DNA of 53,818 bases from Agromyces humi (GCF_009720255.1 NZ_WJSP02000002.1:1-53818); one strand, 5' to 3'. Shown: positions 41,170 to 50,197, counted from the stretch's first letter. The notes: generated by a model not told the origin, from the sequence alone. A program made the numbers and translations.

Positions 41170-41175
41170 AGCCTA
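41170..41175 (-). promoter_or_regulatory. TANNNT box (TAGGCT)
   Basis: About 28 bases before the ATG at 41141; gives a leader with GAAGGAGG. Confidence 0.45.
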
Positions 41176-41191
41176 TCGAACCCGGCACGGT

Positions 41192-41512
41192 TCAGCCGAT
41201 CACGACCATCCCTTCGGCGCCGTACCTTCTGGCCATCCCGACCAGCCAGGTCCGGCCGATCGGGTTCCCGGTGTGTACGACGACCTTCCCCGGCCAAGTA
41301 CCGTGCTCGCAGAGCCAGAGCATCACCGGGCGGGTGTCGTCGGTGCGGCCGCCGACCATTCCGAGGTCGTGGTCGAAGGAGATCTCGTCGAAGCGGGGGC
41401 CGTTCTGCGATGCCTGCTCGAGCAGCGCGATCGCTTCCGCTGACGTGCGTGCGACCACCCAGTCGTCGCCTGCAGGTGCGGGGCGTTCGTCGTCGATCCA
41501 GAGCCGAGTCAT
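41192..41512 (-). CDS. Cyclic-phosphate-processing receiver-like (cREC) protein, 106 aa
   Basis: The sequence LWIDDERPAPAGDDW...EAIALLEQA...ISFDHDLG fits the small cREC family, a receiver-domain relative found next to phosphate- or cyclic-nucleotide-linked conflict systems. The Asp pairs DDE and DHDLG are intact. The ATG overlaps the stop of the upstream gene (ATGA); TACAGT at 41519-41524 is a -10 candidate, so it may also be made from a leaderless mRNA. Confidence 0.78.
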   Translation of the reverse strand: MTRLWIDDERPAPAGDDWVVARTSAEAIALLEQASQNGPRFDEISFDHDLGMVGGRTDDTRPVMLWLCEHGTWPGKVVVHTGNPIGRTWLVGMARRYGAEGMVVIG

Positions 41513-42147
41513 GCGGCCACTGTAAGCGCCGATGCGGGGAGGACGATGATCTGCTCGTCGAGGCCTGCGTAGTGTTGCCGGTCTGGGAAATGCAGGGTGA
41601 TGCCGTCGGCGGTGACGGTGAAGGAGATCAGCTCACCGAGCTCCGTCCCGTCGAGCGTGACGAAGGTCCGGCCGATGTGCTTGTGCGCGATGGAGGACAG
41701 CTTCGTCGGGGTGGTGTCGTGCTGGCGGCGTTTCCGGGTTTGGCTGAGCGCCGGTGTGCAGCGGTTGCATGCGGTGTACGCGGGGAGGTTCTCGACGGTG
41801 GTGCGGTCCATCATGACCGGCATCTCGAGGGTGATGCCGGGGTGGATCGTCACCCGATGGTTGATGTAGTCCGTCCAGAGCTGCTCCCAGGTTTCACCGC
41901 GGTCGATGAGCTTCACCGCGGAGGCGCACTGGTGGCGGTGGATGGTGGGGACGGTGCTGGAAGCGGTGCGGCGGACGACGTAGATCTCGCCGCGGTCGAT
42001 GGCTTCGTTCACGAGTCGTTGCTCGGTGACGATCTTCTTCGGCACTCCGAGCCAGAACTGGCGGTGCGGTTCGGGCAGGGTGTGCGGTTCGGGGAGTTGC
42101 AGGGTCTGGTGCTCGCCGAATGCGGCGCGCAGTGTGGGCAGGCTCAA
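41509..42147 (-). CDS. Hypothetical Cys/His-containing protein, 212 aa
   Basis: Contains HRHQCAS (around residue 70) and ACNRCTP (about 125), which may form a zinc site, followed by an RKRR basic stretch and a beta-rich end. The TTG start has AGGAAGGAAC upstream and a class 2 motif about 35 bases upstream; the next ATG is much further in. It shares its stop region with the cREC gene. Not recognised. Confidence 0.68.
   Translation of the reverse strand: MSLPTLRAAFGEHQTLQLPEPHTLPEPHRQFWLGVPKKIVTEQRLVNEAIDRGEIYVVRRTASSTVPTIHRHQCASAVKLIDRGETWEQLWTDYINHRVTIHPGITLEMPVMMDRTTVENLPAYTACNRCTPALSQTRKRRQHDTTPTKLSSIAHKHIGRTFVTLDGTELGELISFTVTADGITLHFPDRQHYAGLDEQIIVLPASALTVAA
41519..41524 (-). promoter_or_regulatory. 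TANNNT box (TACAGT)
   Basis: Six bases before the ATG at 41512; leaderless candidate inside the upstream coding end. Confidence 0.5.
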
Positions 42148-42173
42148 CGCGGTTCCTTCCTCTTCTGTGGAGT

Positions 42174-42182
42174 CATGCGCGG
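42174..42182 (-). promoter_or_regulatory. Class 2 motif (CCGCGCATG)
   Basis: Upstream of the TTG at 42147; the predicted leader is 17 nt. Confidence 0.65.
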
Positions 42183-42241
42183 AACCGTCCATGCCCGATC
42201 ATGGTCCGGCTGAGATTCGCCACAGATATGGCACGGAGCGG

Positions 42242-42247
42242 TACCTT
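42242..42247 (+). promoter_or_regulatory. TANNNT box (TACCTT)
   Basis: Followed by TCGACC and the ATG at 42254; leaderless. Confidence 0.6.
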
Positions 42248-42253
42248 TCGACC

Positions 42254-42898
42254 ATGACGAACGACCCCCAGCTCGAGCAGCTCATCGCGATCGCATCGAG
42301 CGGTGATCCCGACGCCCTGATGAACGTCGGCATCGCATACAACATGCGAGGCCACCTGGACGAGGCGTTCGAGTGGTTCATCCGCTCGGCCGACGCCGGA
42401 AACGTCAGGGCGTACGCGTACCTCGGTTGGCTGTTCAAAGTGATGGGCGACCACGAGCAGGCCGTCGAGTGGACCAGGAGAGCGGTCGAGGCTGGCGAGC
42501 CGAACGCACCGCAACTTCTGGAGAGCTTGGTGAACCCGCCCGATGTCGTCTCCGATTCTGCGAGGGCTGCGACCGCGATGGCGAAAACCCTTGCACTCGC
42601 GCACATCGAACAGGGGAACTGGGATCAGGCGCAGAGCAACCTGGCTTTCGCAGCGAACGGCGGCGACGTCGATTCGTTCTACCTGATGGGAGTCTGGTGG
42701 GAGGGTCATCAGCAGAACCTCGGGCACGCGATCCTGTTCTACTCCCGCGCCAGCCAGGGAGGGCACGACAAGGCGATGTTCCGGCTTGCCCTGATCTTGG
42801 ACCGTCTCGGCGATCACGACACAGCTAGCGGCTGGTTCTCCAACTCGGCCGCGGCCGGCAACGCCGACGCTCAGCGGGTGCTGGCCGGCCGTGCCTAG
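42254..42898 (+). CDS. Sel1/TPR-repeat protein, 214 aa
   Basis: About five Sel1-like repeats (GDPDALMNVGIAYNMRGHLDEAFEWFIRSADAGN; later SFYLMGVWWEG..LGHAILFYSRASQGGHDKAMFRLALI). These helical repeats form protein-binding scaffolds, often for signalling or secretion complexes. No signal peptide, so cytosolic. The start is fixed by TACCTT-N6-ATG. Partner unknown. Confidence 0.85.
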   Translation: MTNDPQLEQLIAIASSGDPDALMNVGIAYNMRGHLDEAFEWFIRSADAGNVRAYAYLGWLFKVMGDHEQAVEWTRRAVEAGEPNAPQLLESLVNPPDVVSDSARAATAMAKTLALAHIEQGNWDQAQSNLAFAANGGDVDSFYLMGVWWEGHQQNLGHAILFYSRASQGGHDKAMFRLALILDRLGDHDTASGWFSNSAAAGNADAQRVLAGRA

Positions 42899-42923
42899 CG
42901 GATCCGACCGACCCGCCGAGAGC

Positions 42924-44414
42924 TCAGCCACGCATCCGTTTCGGGGGCAGCGCCTCCCCGGTCGCGCCGTGCGCCCCGCCGAACGGGCGCGGGTCCCGGT
43001 CACTTGGCCGTTGCATGGCGGGGACTGGGACGTCCTGGTACCCGGCGGTGCGGAGGAGCACATCGGAGAGGTCAAGCGGCCGCCGGCCGTCCCGAAGCCA
43101 CCTGGGGATCCCACGGAGGAACGTCAGCTGGTCGATGGCGTCGGTCGCCCACGTCCCGGCCGGTGCGAACGGCAGGTCGGCTGGGTCAAGGAACGACGCT
43201 TCCTGCCACACCCCGTCGACGGGCCGGTTCACGGTGAGGTTCTCGAACCGGTCGGTGGACACGTGCTCGGTCGGGAACCATTCACGCCAGTCGGCGACAC
43301 CGATCCTTGAACCGGTGCGGTCGTAGGTGACGCCGGGGGAGAGACGGACAGCGTCTTTCACCATCCGGTGCACGGTGGAGCGGACGTTCCCGGAGGTGTC
43401 ACCGTCGAGTTTCTCCGCGGTGAGGAAGATGACGGCGAGCCCGGAGGCGTCCATGCGTCGGTCCTCGAGGAGCCGCACCCATGTTTCGATCTTCCGTTCG
43501 AGCGCCCGGCCGACGGTGGCGGTGAGCTCGACGACGATGCGGGCGCCGTCTTGGCGGATGACGGTCATGTCGCCGGACTTCGTGTACCGGGCGGTGTCCT
43601 GGGATGGGAGCCCGAGCCCGGTGTAGCCGAGCATGTTCGCTTGCGAGAACCGTTCCCCGACGACGGCGGCCGCGGTGGTGTGCTCTGCGACCCGGACGGC
43701 GAGTTCGGTGGTGAGGACACCGTGGCGGTCGTGGCCTTGACCGCCCATCTTCTGGGTGTGCCCGCCGGTCAGGGAAAGCCATTCCGCGTAGGTGAGCTCA
43801 GGGGCGAGGGTTTTCTCCACGAACGTGGACGTCCCCGGCCGGTACAGGGTGGCGCGCGGGGTCATCCTGGTTGGGGTGAGGGCGTTGCGGAACACGCCGA
43901 CGTCGACGGCGCCGACTGTGAACAGGTCTCGCATCATCGACGACTTCCCGGACGCGAGGTGTGGGATCCCGGTGATCGCCGCGAGCTGCTCACCGGTCGC
44001 GACCCGCCACTGGTCGAGCGCTGCGAGCACGTCGAGGTACGCGTGCAGCCGGCCGCCGGCGAGGATCCGTGAGGCGGCGTCCTTCACGTCGGCGTCCAGG
44101 TGCTTCGGGATGCGCGACGTACCGATCGCCTGCTGGTCGCGGGCGGCTTTCGCGGACACCCACGTTGCCTGGGACCCGGACGTCCAGAGCTCACGGTGGT
44201 ACGGGTCGAACCGGAGGTCGGCGGTGACGTCGGGGTGGCAGCCGCCACCTCCGACCCGGCGCCGGGCCCCGTCGACATTGACGGGTGGGGTGTCGCCTGG
44301 CAGTTCGATGTCGTCGGTGACGACCGGCGCGAGGAAGTCGGATACGTCGGCGTCGACGTCCATCTCCTCGTCGGGGAGGAAGTCCGCCCAGACGCCGAGG
44401 TCCGCGCGGCTCAT
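42924..44414 (-). CDS. Replic_Relax-like winged-helix protein, 496 aa
   Basis: The region from about 115 (VLAALDQWRVATGEQLAAITGIP) reads like the N-terminal winged helix of the plasmid replication-relaxation (Replic_Relax) family, followed by a long region with GHDRHGVLTTELAV and TVIRQDGARIVVELT, similar to the family's second domain. Such proteins accompany TraD/FtsK ATPases in actinobacterial conjugative elements. The start overlaps the coupling ATPase stop (ATGA). Assignment is by pattern, not by search. Confidence 0.65.
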   Translation of the reverse strand: MSRADLGVWADFLPDEEMDVDADVSDFLAPVVTDDIELPGDTPPVNVDGARRRVGGGGCHPDVTADLRFDPYHRELWTSGSQATWVSAKAARDQQAIGTSRIPKHLDADVKDAASRILAGGRLHAYLDVLAALDQWRVATGEQLAAITGIPHLASGKSSMMRDLFTVGAVDVGVFRNALTPTRMTPRATLYRPGTSTFVEKTLAPELTYAEWLSLTGGHTQKMGGQGHDRHGVLTTELAVRVAEHTTAAAVVGERFSQANMLGYTGLGLPSQDTARYTKSGDMTVIRQDGARIVVELTATVGRALERKIETWVRLLEDRRMDASGLAVIFLTAEKLDGDTSGNVRSTVHRMVKDAVRLSPGVTYDRTGSRIGVADWREWFPTEHVSTDRFENLTVNRPVDGVWQEASFLDPADLPFAPAGTWATDAIDQLTFLRGIPRWLRDGRRPLDLSDVLLRTAGYQDVPVPAMQRPSDRDPRPFGGAHGATGEALPPKRMRG

Positions 44415-46825
44415 GCGGGCACCTCAGCGTCGGCGACGGTCTGCACTCGCTCGTACCCGGACATGTCGGATTCGAAGTCGGCGAGCTTCATCGTGAACGC
44501 CGGCTGCCGGGTGCCGTTCACCCGGGTGCGGACGATCGCTTCGTACCGGGGGAGATTCGCGACGTCGGCGATCTCCCAGTGCGACCCGTCCGCGGAGAGG
44601 TCCGCGACGATCTGCGACATGACCTGCGCGACGTCCTGCGTGTACGCGAGCACGGTCCCGAAGCCGAGGACGGACTCCCGCACCTGCGGGACCAGTTGCG
44701 AGGCGCGTTGGGTGGCGAACACCGGGATGGTGCCGTAGGAGCGTCCCTTGTCCTTGATCCACTCGACGATCTCGGGGCTGTTCCCGGCGATCTCGGTGAG
44801 CTCGTCGGAGAAGATCGACACGTGCCGGCCCTGCTCGTCCCAGTCCATGCAGTTGCGCTGGATGGCGTCGTACAGGGAGTACATGAGCATCGCGGACATG
44901 TCCTCCTTGAGTTGCTTGTCGACGAGCTCGCCGCCCTTGGAGGATCCGACGTTCACGATCACCGCCCACCCGTGCTCGAGGATGTCGTCCCAGCTGACCT
45001 TCGACGTCCGCGACCACCACCCCTCGGCGGTGAGAAGCGCCGCAGCCTTGTTCCGGGGCGCTTCGGTGGCGGACTTCCGGTTCGCCGGGGTGACACCGTT
45101 CCCGTAGAGGGTGGACAGCTGCAGCCACGCGAACCCGAGGTCGTCGTCTTCGGTGGCGTTGGTGCGCGCCGCTTCGGACTTGATCGCGGTGGCGAGGGCG
45201 ACGGCGAGCTCGTCACCGAACCCGCCGAGGAGGATGTTCGCGTAGTAGAACGGTGACGCCCCGGACCGGACTCCGGCGGCGTTCGCGACGATCGCGGGGG
45301 TGACGATCAGGGCGCCGCAGAACACACGGGTGAGCATGTTGAACGAGTGCGACCCGATGGAGGTCTCACCCCAGACGTACTTCATCGCGTTCGTGATGGT
45401 GCGCGCCTGATGCTCGAGCGACCCGACCCGGGGGAACATGTCGATCGCCGGGGTGGATCCGTCGGAGAGGTCGCAGACGCCGACGACGTCACCGACCGCT
45501 TCCGCTTGCCGGCGGTACTGCTCCGCACCCTGCCCCTTCGTCTCGAGCGCGACGAGGACGTTCTTGTCGCCGGGAAACCCGTCACGCCCGGACGGCTTCG
45601 CACGCTCCAAGCACATCCACGTCCACACGGACCGGAGTGCCTGGGACTTGCCGGATCCGGGCACGCCGAGGAACATCACGCCCTGCCAGAGATCCTTGGC
45701 GGACAGGGCAACCCAGTTTGCAAGGGACACCCCGATCCGCGGACCGATGATCTGGTTCATCATCGGCGGTGCGGCGCGCACCGCGGTGGACTGCTCACCG
45801 GACGCCGACCCGGCGTGCGGTGCGACGAGCGAGACGGGGATCTCCTGCCCGACGAGGAACGCGTTCTGCGGGAACCCGTACCCGGGGTCGCGGGCGGGGA
45901 TCTTGTTCCCGTCCTTGTCCTCGGACTCCTTCCGCGCTTTCTGCGGCGCGACCGACAGGCCTGCAGGTGCCGGCAGCCGGCCGTCGTGGAGCGCAGCGCG
46001 GAAACGGCTGTGCCGGCCGGGGATGTGCCCGGACCGGAGCCCGCCTGAGATCACCGCGGACGCGGCGGCCGCGGCGAACAACGTCACCTGGGTGAGGGCG
46101 GGAAGGTGCGCGAGTTCCGCACCACCGAACGCGAGAACACCGCCTGCAGCGCCGAGCGCGAACGCACCCTTGATCCACGGCTTCGCGTCACCGGAACGTG
46201 ACGACGTCGCCACGTCCGTGCCGATGTCGAACCCGGGCATCGCGGCGCCCACTTCGCGCAGCAGCGTGCCCGCTTCCGCGGTCGTCTCCGCGCCCGCGTA
46301 GAACGTCGCGACGAGCGCGTCAGAACGCCTCGAGTGGTACTGCGGGTTGTTCGTCCCGAGCTGCGCGGACAGCCACGCCAGCTGCCACTTCCGCTCCTTC
46401 GCGGTGGGACGCCGAAGCGTCGCCGCAACCCACTGCCCGGGACGCATCGCGATCGACAGCGCACGGGACACCGCGGCGGGGTCTGCACCCTGCTGGGTGT
46501 CGCGGGAAACGAGCGAAGGTGTCCGCTCCGTGGTGAGCCACGCAACCTGTGCTGCGTCAGCCAGCGGGGGAAGCTCGTCGACCTCCTCTGCGCGCGCTGC
46601 GACCGCGGCCGCCAGGTGCATCGCCGACTTCCCCGCCGAGTGCGTCGCGGGGACGATCAGGAAGTGCGCCAAACCGTTCTCATCACGGGTGGTGAGCAGC
46701 GTCGTTCCTGGCACGACCGTGGACGCGAAAACGCCTGCGGTTTGGATGAACGTCATGGGGTTCGGGTCGAAGCTGCCGGACCGGCTGAGCTTGTACACAC
46801 GAAGCGGGGAATCGTGCTTGGTCAT
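44411..46825 (-). CDS. TraD/VirD4-like coupling ATPase, 804 aa
   Basis: Membrane-bound P-loop ATPase. The N-terminal half has two or three membrane helices (about 220-275). Then come Walker A LGVPGSGKS near residue 385, Walker B HVSIFSDELTEI near 675, a Gln in VFATQRASQ near 705, and the C-terminal motif-rich ATPase end. This is the layout of conjugative coupling proteins, which bring relaxosome DNA to the transport channel. The ATG is 13 nt after GCCGCATGTC. The downstream Replic_Relax-like gene is coupled. Confidence 0.83.
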   Translation of the reverse strand: MTKHDSPLRVYKLSRSGSFDPNPMTFIQTAGVFASTVVPGTTLLTTRDENGLAHFLIVPATHSAGKSAMHLAAAVAARAEEVDELPPLADAAQVAWLTTERTPSLVSRDTQQGADPAAVSRALSIAMRPGQWVAATLRRPTAKERKWQLAWLSAQLGTNNPQYHSRRSDALVATFYAGAETTAEAGTLLREVGAAMPGFDIGTDVATSSRSGDAKPWIKGAFALGAAGGVLAFGGAELAHLPALTQVTLFAAAAASAVISGGLRSGHIPGRHSRFRAALHDGRLPAPAGLSVAPQKARKESEDKDGNKIPARDPGYGFPQNAFLVGQEIPVSLVAPHAGSASGEQSTAVRAAPPMMNQIIGPRIGVSLANWVALSAKDLWQGVMFLGVPGSGKSQALRSVWTWMCLERAKPSGRDGFPGDKNVLVALETKGQGAEQYRRQAEAVGDVVGVCDLSDGSTPAIDMFPRVGSLEHQARTITNAMKYVWGETSIGSHSFNMLTRVFCGALIVTPAIVANAAGVRSGASPFYYANILLGGFGDELAVALATAIKSEAARTNATEDDDLGFAWLQLSTLYGNGVTPANRKSATEAPRNKAAALLTAEGWWSRTSKVSWDDILEHGWAVIVNVGSSKGGELVDKQLKEDMSAMLMYSLYDAIQRNCMDWDEQGRHVSIFSDELTEIAGNSPEIVEWIKDKGRSYGTIPVFATQRASQLVPQVRESVLGFGTVLAYTQDVAQVMSQIVADLSADGSHWEIADVANLPRYEAIVRTRVNGTRQPAFTMKLADFESDMSGYERVQTVADAEVPA

Positions 46826-46833
46826 GCACCTAG

Positions 46834-46843
46834 GACATGCGGC
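46834..46843 (-). promoter_or_regulatory. Class 1 motif (GCCGCATGTC)
   Basis: 13 nt between GCCGC and the ATG at 46825. Confidence 0.72.
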
Positions 46844-48314
46844 GATCCGTGCACCGGGGCGGGCCAGCGGTCCAGTCGTTCTCGCGCACCGGTGCGGCGC
46901 CCGCCGGTGCACCAGTCGGAGAGTGACCGTCGCACGCAACGGACCACCCGCCCGCGCAACGATCATGCGCGAAACCGGTCCGGATACTCGCCGCCTCCAC
47001 CCCGCCAACCCGGCGCACACAGAGGGCACGAGTAACGCCCACAACGACCCCCGCGACGTGCGCCGCGCCACCTCCCGCGCCGACATACATGTCGCTTTAC
47101 GCTTCGTCGGTGCCCCCGTCAGACTGCGTCTTCCGTCCTCACCTTCGGTGCGGCGCCGTCCGTCTTCCGAACGCTGGCGCGTCCTGAAGTCTCCCGGTTC
47201 CGCGGTCACGTTGCTACCGTGTCCGCTTCACCCCCTGTGGGGGCGGGGTTGCTCGCCTGCCGTGTGCAGGTTCGCGTCGCATGGTCGCTGCCGTGTGCAG
47301 CTTCCTGCGAGGCAGCCGAAGCCACTTCGTGTCTCCGTCTGGTGACCCTCCGTTGTCGGGTCACAAACCTTTGCCTGCCGGCGGCTCTCCGCCCAGGCTC
47401 CGCGGGGATGCTCACGTCCTGTGCGCGTACCGTTGACCGGCACGTCCGCCGCCCCGTCGAACGCTCCGTTCCCGGTACGCCGTCCGGGCCGTCCAACGAG
47501 TCGTTGGACTTCCCCCGAGAACCCAGTCATGCGAAGCCGCCGCCGGCAGGCATCACCAGCGCAAGGGTTGAACGGCACGACGCACACCCCGCCAAACGAA
47601 CCGGGACCACCAAGACGACGAACAGACCGGACAACGCCCCGACCACCGGGCCGAACGCGTCGAAACACCAGCCAGCCGAACACCACACCCGACCACGGCG
47701 CAGCCCGCCGCCGGCAGGCAACCGCACCCCGTGCGGTTCCGGAGGACCCGCCAGGGTCCGACCGAGGGAGCGCAGCGACCGAGACGCAACGACAGACACC
47801 ACGCCATACGTCACGCCACACCACGAGCAACACACCGCCAACCGCCCCGACAAACGAACCGGAAGGAGGGCGACGAAGGAGCCCGACACGAAACGGTAAA
47901 CACCCCGCCCAACGTGAAGCCCAACGAGCGAGGCCGACGAAGGAGGCCGAGGAGGATCAACGGCACGGCAACCGCCCCGACAAACGAAACGCGCGAGGCC
48001 ACCGAATGTGGCCGAGCCAGGCGGGCGGCACACGACACACGCGCACCGCCCGCCCGGCCACCCACGCGCTCGCGCCCCACGCCGAACGACCAGACACACG
48101 AGAAGGCGAACGAACAGAAGGCGAGGACGACGAAGTCGGCCGAGCCTGATCCTCGTAAAGAGAGCCACCTCCCCGTTAGTAGAGGCGCCCGCCAGCAGAG
48201 GCCCGTGCGGCTAGCGCCGGCTCGCCGCGGCCGCGGCTCGGGACGTGGTTGGGCTAGCGCCCGATCAATGCGTCAGCCGGGAGCTCGCGTTCTCGCGGGG
48301 ACGTTATTGCTGAT
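46844..48314. other. 1.5-kb region without convincing genes
   Basis: No ORF here has a motif, Shine-Dalgarno site and plausible composition together. It holds a palindrome-like CGACAT/ATGTCG near 47079, repeats of GCCGGCAGGC (about 47540 and 47715), two copies of CCGCCCCGACAAACGAA (about 47840 and 47970), and two copies of GGCTAGCGCC (48209 and 48252). The T-depleted tract lies inside. It could hold an origin of replication or transfer, or a long noncoding RNA. Confidence 0.6.
47581..48145 (+). other. Strand-asymmetric, T-depleted tract
   Basis: Counting by eye gives roughly 14 T among about 565 bases (near 2.5 percent) while A is common. The flanks have normal T content. Because all stop codons begin with T, plus-strand frames stay open here only for that reason. 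Confidence 0.8.
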
Positions 48315-48944
48315 TCACTCGCAGACCACCGCCGCGGTCAGTAGATGAGTGTCAACCGTGTAGATCGGCGCGACGAAGAACCCGTCGCAGTACGAGAGCA
48401 TCGCGTGGGATGCGTCCGCCATGAACTGGTTTGCCTCATCCGCGGGAACCGTTCCAGTGAACGGGTCAGCGACGCAGGCCCAGCGCCACCCCTGCCAGTC
48501 TTCGATCACGGCTCCACCCAAGGTGTCGGCGCAGACCTCTGCCAGCGTCGGCAACACGATGGTGAACTCTGCTGAAGCGGCGACAGTCTCGCCGCCCGCC
48601 AACGCGAACATGACCGTCAGGACGTGAACGCCTTCGTCGAGCCCGGTCAGGTTGAGCGAGTACGACGTGAGCTTCTTCGCCGTCGACGTCTGTGCGCCGC
48701 ACGCGATCGCAGTTCCGTCCAGAGCGCAGGAAGATTGGCTGACCTGGTGTGCAGCGCGGTTCACCGAATACGCGACGGTCACCGTGTCGCCTCCGATCTG
48801 GTCGACGACTACCGTCGCGGCGGGGGCGTTGCTGTGCGGGGGCGGCGCAGCGGTCGCCGGCGCGGCCGCCCCGACCAGCCACATGGCAACGGCAGCAACC
48901 GCACCCCAGGCGTAAACCATCGACGCTCGCTTGATTGATCGCAT
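48315..48944 (-). CDS. Secreted protein, 209 aa
   Basis: Signal peptide (about 1-32, RSIKRASMVYAWGAVAAVAMWLV..ATA) followed by an immunoglobulin-like beta region (about 45-130) and a Cys-containing C-terminal half (WACVADP, SYCDGF, VVCE). No family recognised. The ATG at 48944 begins the signal peptide directly. A sigma70-type promoter lies about 80-110 bases upstream. Confidence 0.72.
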   Translation of the reverse strand: MRSIKRASMVYAWGAVAAVAMWLVGAAAPATAAPPPHSNAPAATVVVDQIGGDTVTVAYSVNRAAHQVSQSSCALDGTAIACGAQTSTAKKLTSYSLNLTGLDEGVHVLTVMFALAGGETVAASAEFTIVLPTLAEVCADTLGGAVIEDWQGWRWACVADPFTGTVPADEANQFMADASHAMLSYCDGFFVAPIYTVDTHLLTAAVVCE

Positions 48945-49025
48945 GTCGTGCACCACCCCTGCACGGTCGGCGCGAGGCCCCAGCCATCTCGGAACGCTTC
49001 ATCGCAGTCCGCCCTGTTCCCTCGG

Positions 49026-49055
49026 AGAGTAGACCCGGGCCGAGCGCACGGTCAA
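49026..49055 (-). promoter_or_regulatory. Sigma70-type promoter of the secreted protein gene
   Basis: On the minus strand TTGACC and TACTCT separated by 18 bases, close to consensus for a GC-rich host. Confidence 0.65.
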
Positions 49056-49101
49056 TGGCTCAGTGCCTGCGACGCGCCGCCCTCACCACCGCTCGGTTGC
49101 C

Positions 49102-49110
49102 CCGCGCATG
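49102..49110 (+). promoter_or_regulatory. Class 2 motif (CCGCGCATG)
   Basis: Upstream of the gene at 49135. The predicted transcript begins GACAGAAGGAGACC, the same as for the gene at 15670. Confidence 0.7.
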
Positions 49111-49134
49111 ACCTTCTCGACAGAAGGAGACCTC

Positions 49135-49746
49135 ATGCCCGCGTTCACGTCCCGCCTCCCTGCAAGCCTGAACCAGGACCCCGCCCCGTACATCGACAAG
49201 TACGGTGACCGGATCGACTGGGATGCCGAAGACGCGGAGTACTACCCTCGCGACGAGTTCATCCCCGATGTCACCCACCCGACCAGTCGGGTGATCACGC
49301 AGCTGCGTGCCGCGATGACGATCCGCAGGACGATCCCAGACGTCGCGGAGATCACCCGGTACCGGGACGGCATCGCGCTGCTCCTCCACGCCGGGTACGG
49401 CCGCCCGCTGCCCGGCTGGTACTCCGGCCCCACCGTCATCCCGGCGTATCCGGACACCGACTCCACGAGCGTTGTCGCATACGTGTTCCGTGAGGCCGTC
49501 CAGCGGGACACCACCGACAGCGAAGCCGCGGACATGCTCGACCACGCCCTCCGGTTCCTCACCCGATACCGGGACTGGGTCGCGAACGCCGACGGCACCC
49601 CCTGGCCGGGCAGGAAGCCGCGCACCCAAGCCGACTACGACGTCCTCTACGCCGAACGTGCATGGCGGCGCTGGGAGAACAAGCCCGACAGCGCCGACAA
49701 GGCGTCCTTCATCGCCGGGTACATCGACGCGCGGAAGTTCGACTAG
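49135..49746 (+). CDS. Hypothetical protein, 203 aa
   Basis: Soluble acidic protein with many aromatic residues and a helix-rich C-terminal half (AADMLDHALRFLTRYRDWVAN). No family recognised. Strong AGAAGGAG 5-6 bases before the ATG and a class 2 motif 25 bases upstream. Convergent with the DUF732-like gene. Confidence 0.72.
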   Translation: MPAFTSRLPASLNQDPAPYIDKYGDRIDWDAEDAEYYPRDEFIPDVTHPTSRVITQLRAAMTIRRTIPDVAEITRYRDGIALLLHAGYGRPLPGWYSGPTVIPAYPDTDSTSVVAYVFREAVQRDTTDSEAADMLDHALRFLTRYRDWVANADGTPWPGRKPRTQADYDVLYAERAWRRWENKPDSADKASFIAGYIDARKFD

Positions 49747-49774
49747 CGAACTCCGGCCTGCTGAGAAGTGCCGA

Positions 49775-50197
49775 CTACCCGCAGACCTTCTCGGCCGCCC
49801 GGTACAGCGCGACCGCGTTCGCGACGAACTGCGCCTCCGTGACGTCAGTGTCATCGGGCACGCCTGCGTAGTTCGTCCGCGCTGCCGAAGCTTCGTCCTG
49901 CTCGGTCCACCCGTCCGCGATCTTCTCGCACTGCCCGTCCAGCGACACGAGCAGCTGCTCGTCAGGCAGATCACCCATACCGGTGACCGTCGGGTCGGAA
50001 CGCACTGACTCGAGGAACGCCTGCTCCCGGGACTGCTGCCCAGACGTCGCCGCCATGAACAGGGCAACAGCGACCACCAGCCCGGCGGCCAGGGCGACCG
50101 CCAGCCGGAGCCAGCGAGGGCGGGTGCGGGATGTCTGCGGATCCGTCAGCAGGAGCTCCTTCGGTTCCCCTGATCGTATCGACGGGGTGCCGAGCAT
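49775..50197 (-). CDS. DUF732-like membrane-anchored protein, 140 aa
   Basis: Cytoplasmic N-terminus, one membrane helix (about 27-48), then an extracytoplasmic domain with FLESVRSDP...GDLPDEQLLVSLDGQCEKI...FVANAVALYRAAEKVCG. Two Cys (about 93 and 139) fit the DUF732 layout of secreted actinobacterial proteins. The ATG at 50197 is the first after the non-coding-looking upstream part, but the ribosome site is weak, so the start is uncertain. Confidence 0.7.
   Translation of the reverse strand: MLGTPSIRSGEPKELLLTDPQTSRTRPRWLRLAVALAAGLVVAVALFMAATSGQQSREQAFLESVRSDPTVTGMGDLPDEQLLVSLDGQCEKIADGWTEQDEASAARTNYAGVPDDTDVTEAQFVANAVALYRAAEKVCG

Noticed and set aside
46830-47090. 86-aa minus-strand ORF upstream of the coupling ATPase
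   Set aside because: Overlaps the class 1 motif, has no ribosome site and an unusual Cys/Arg/Gly composition.
47219-48348. Several long overlapping plus-strand ORFs in the 47-48 kb region
   Set aside because: They stay open because T is nearly absent, so stop codons cannot occur; composition is low-complexity and starts have no support.
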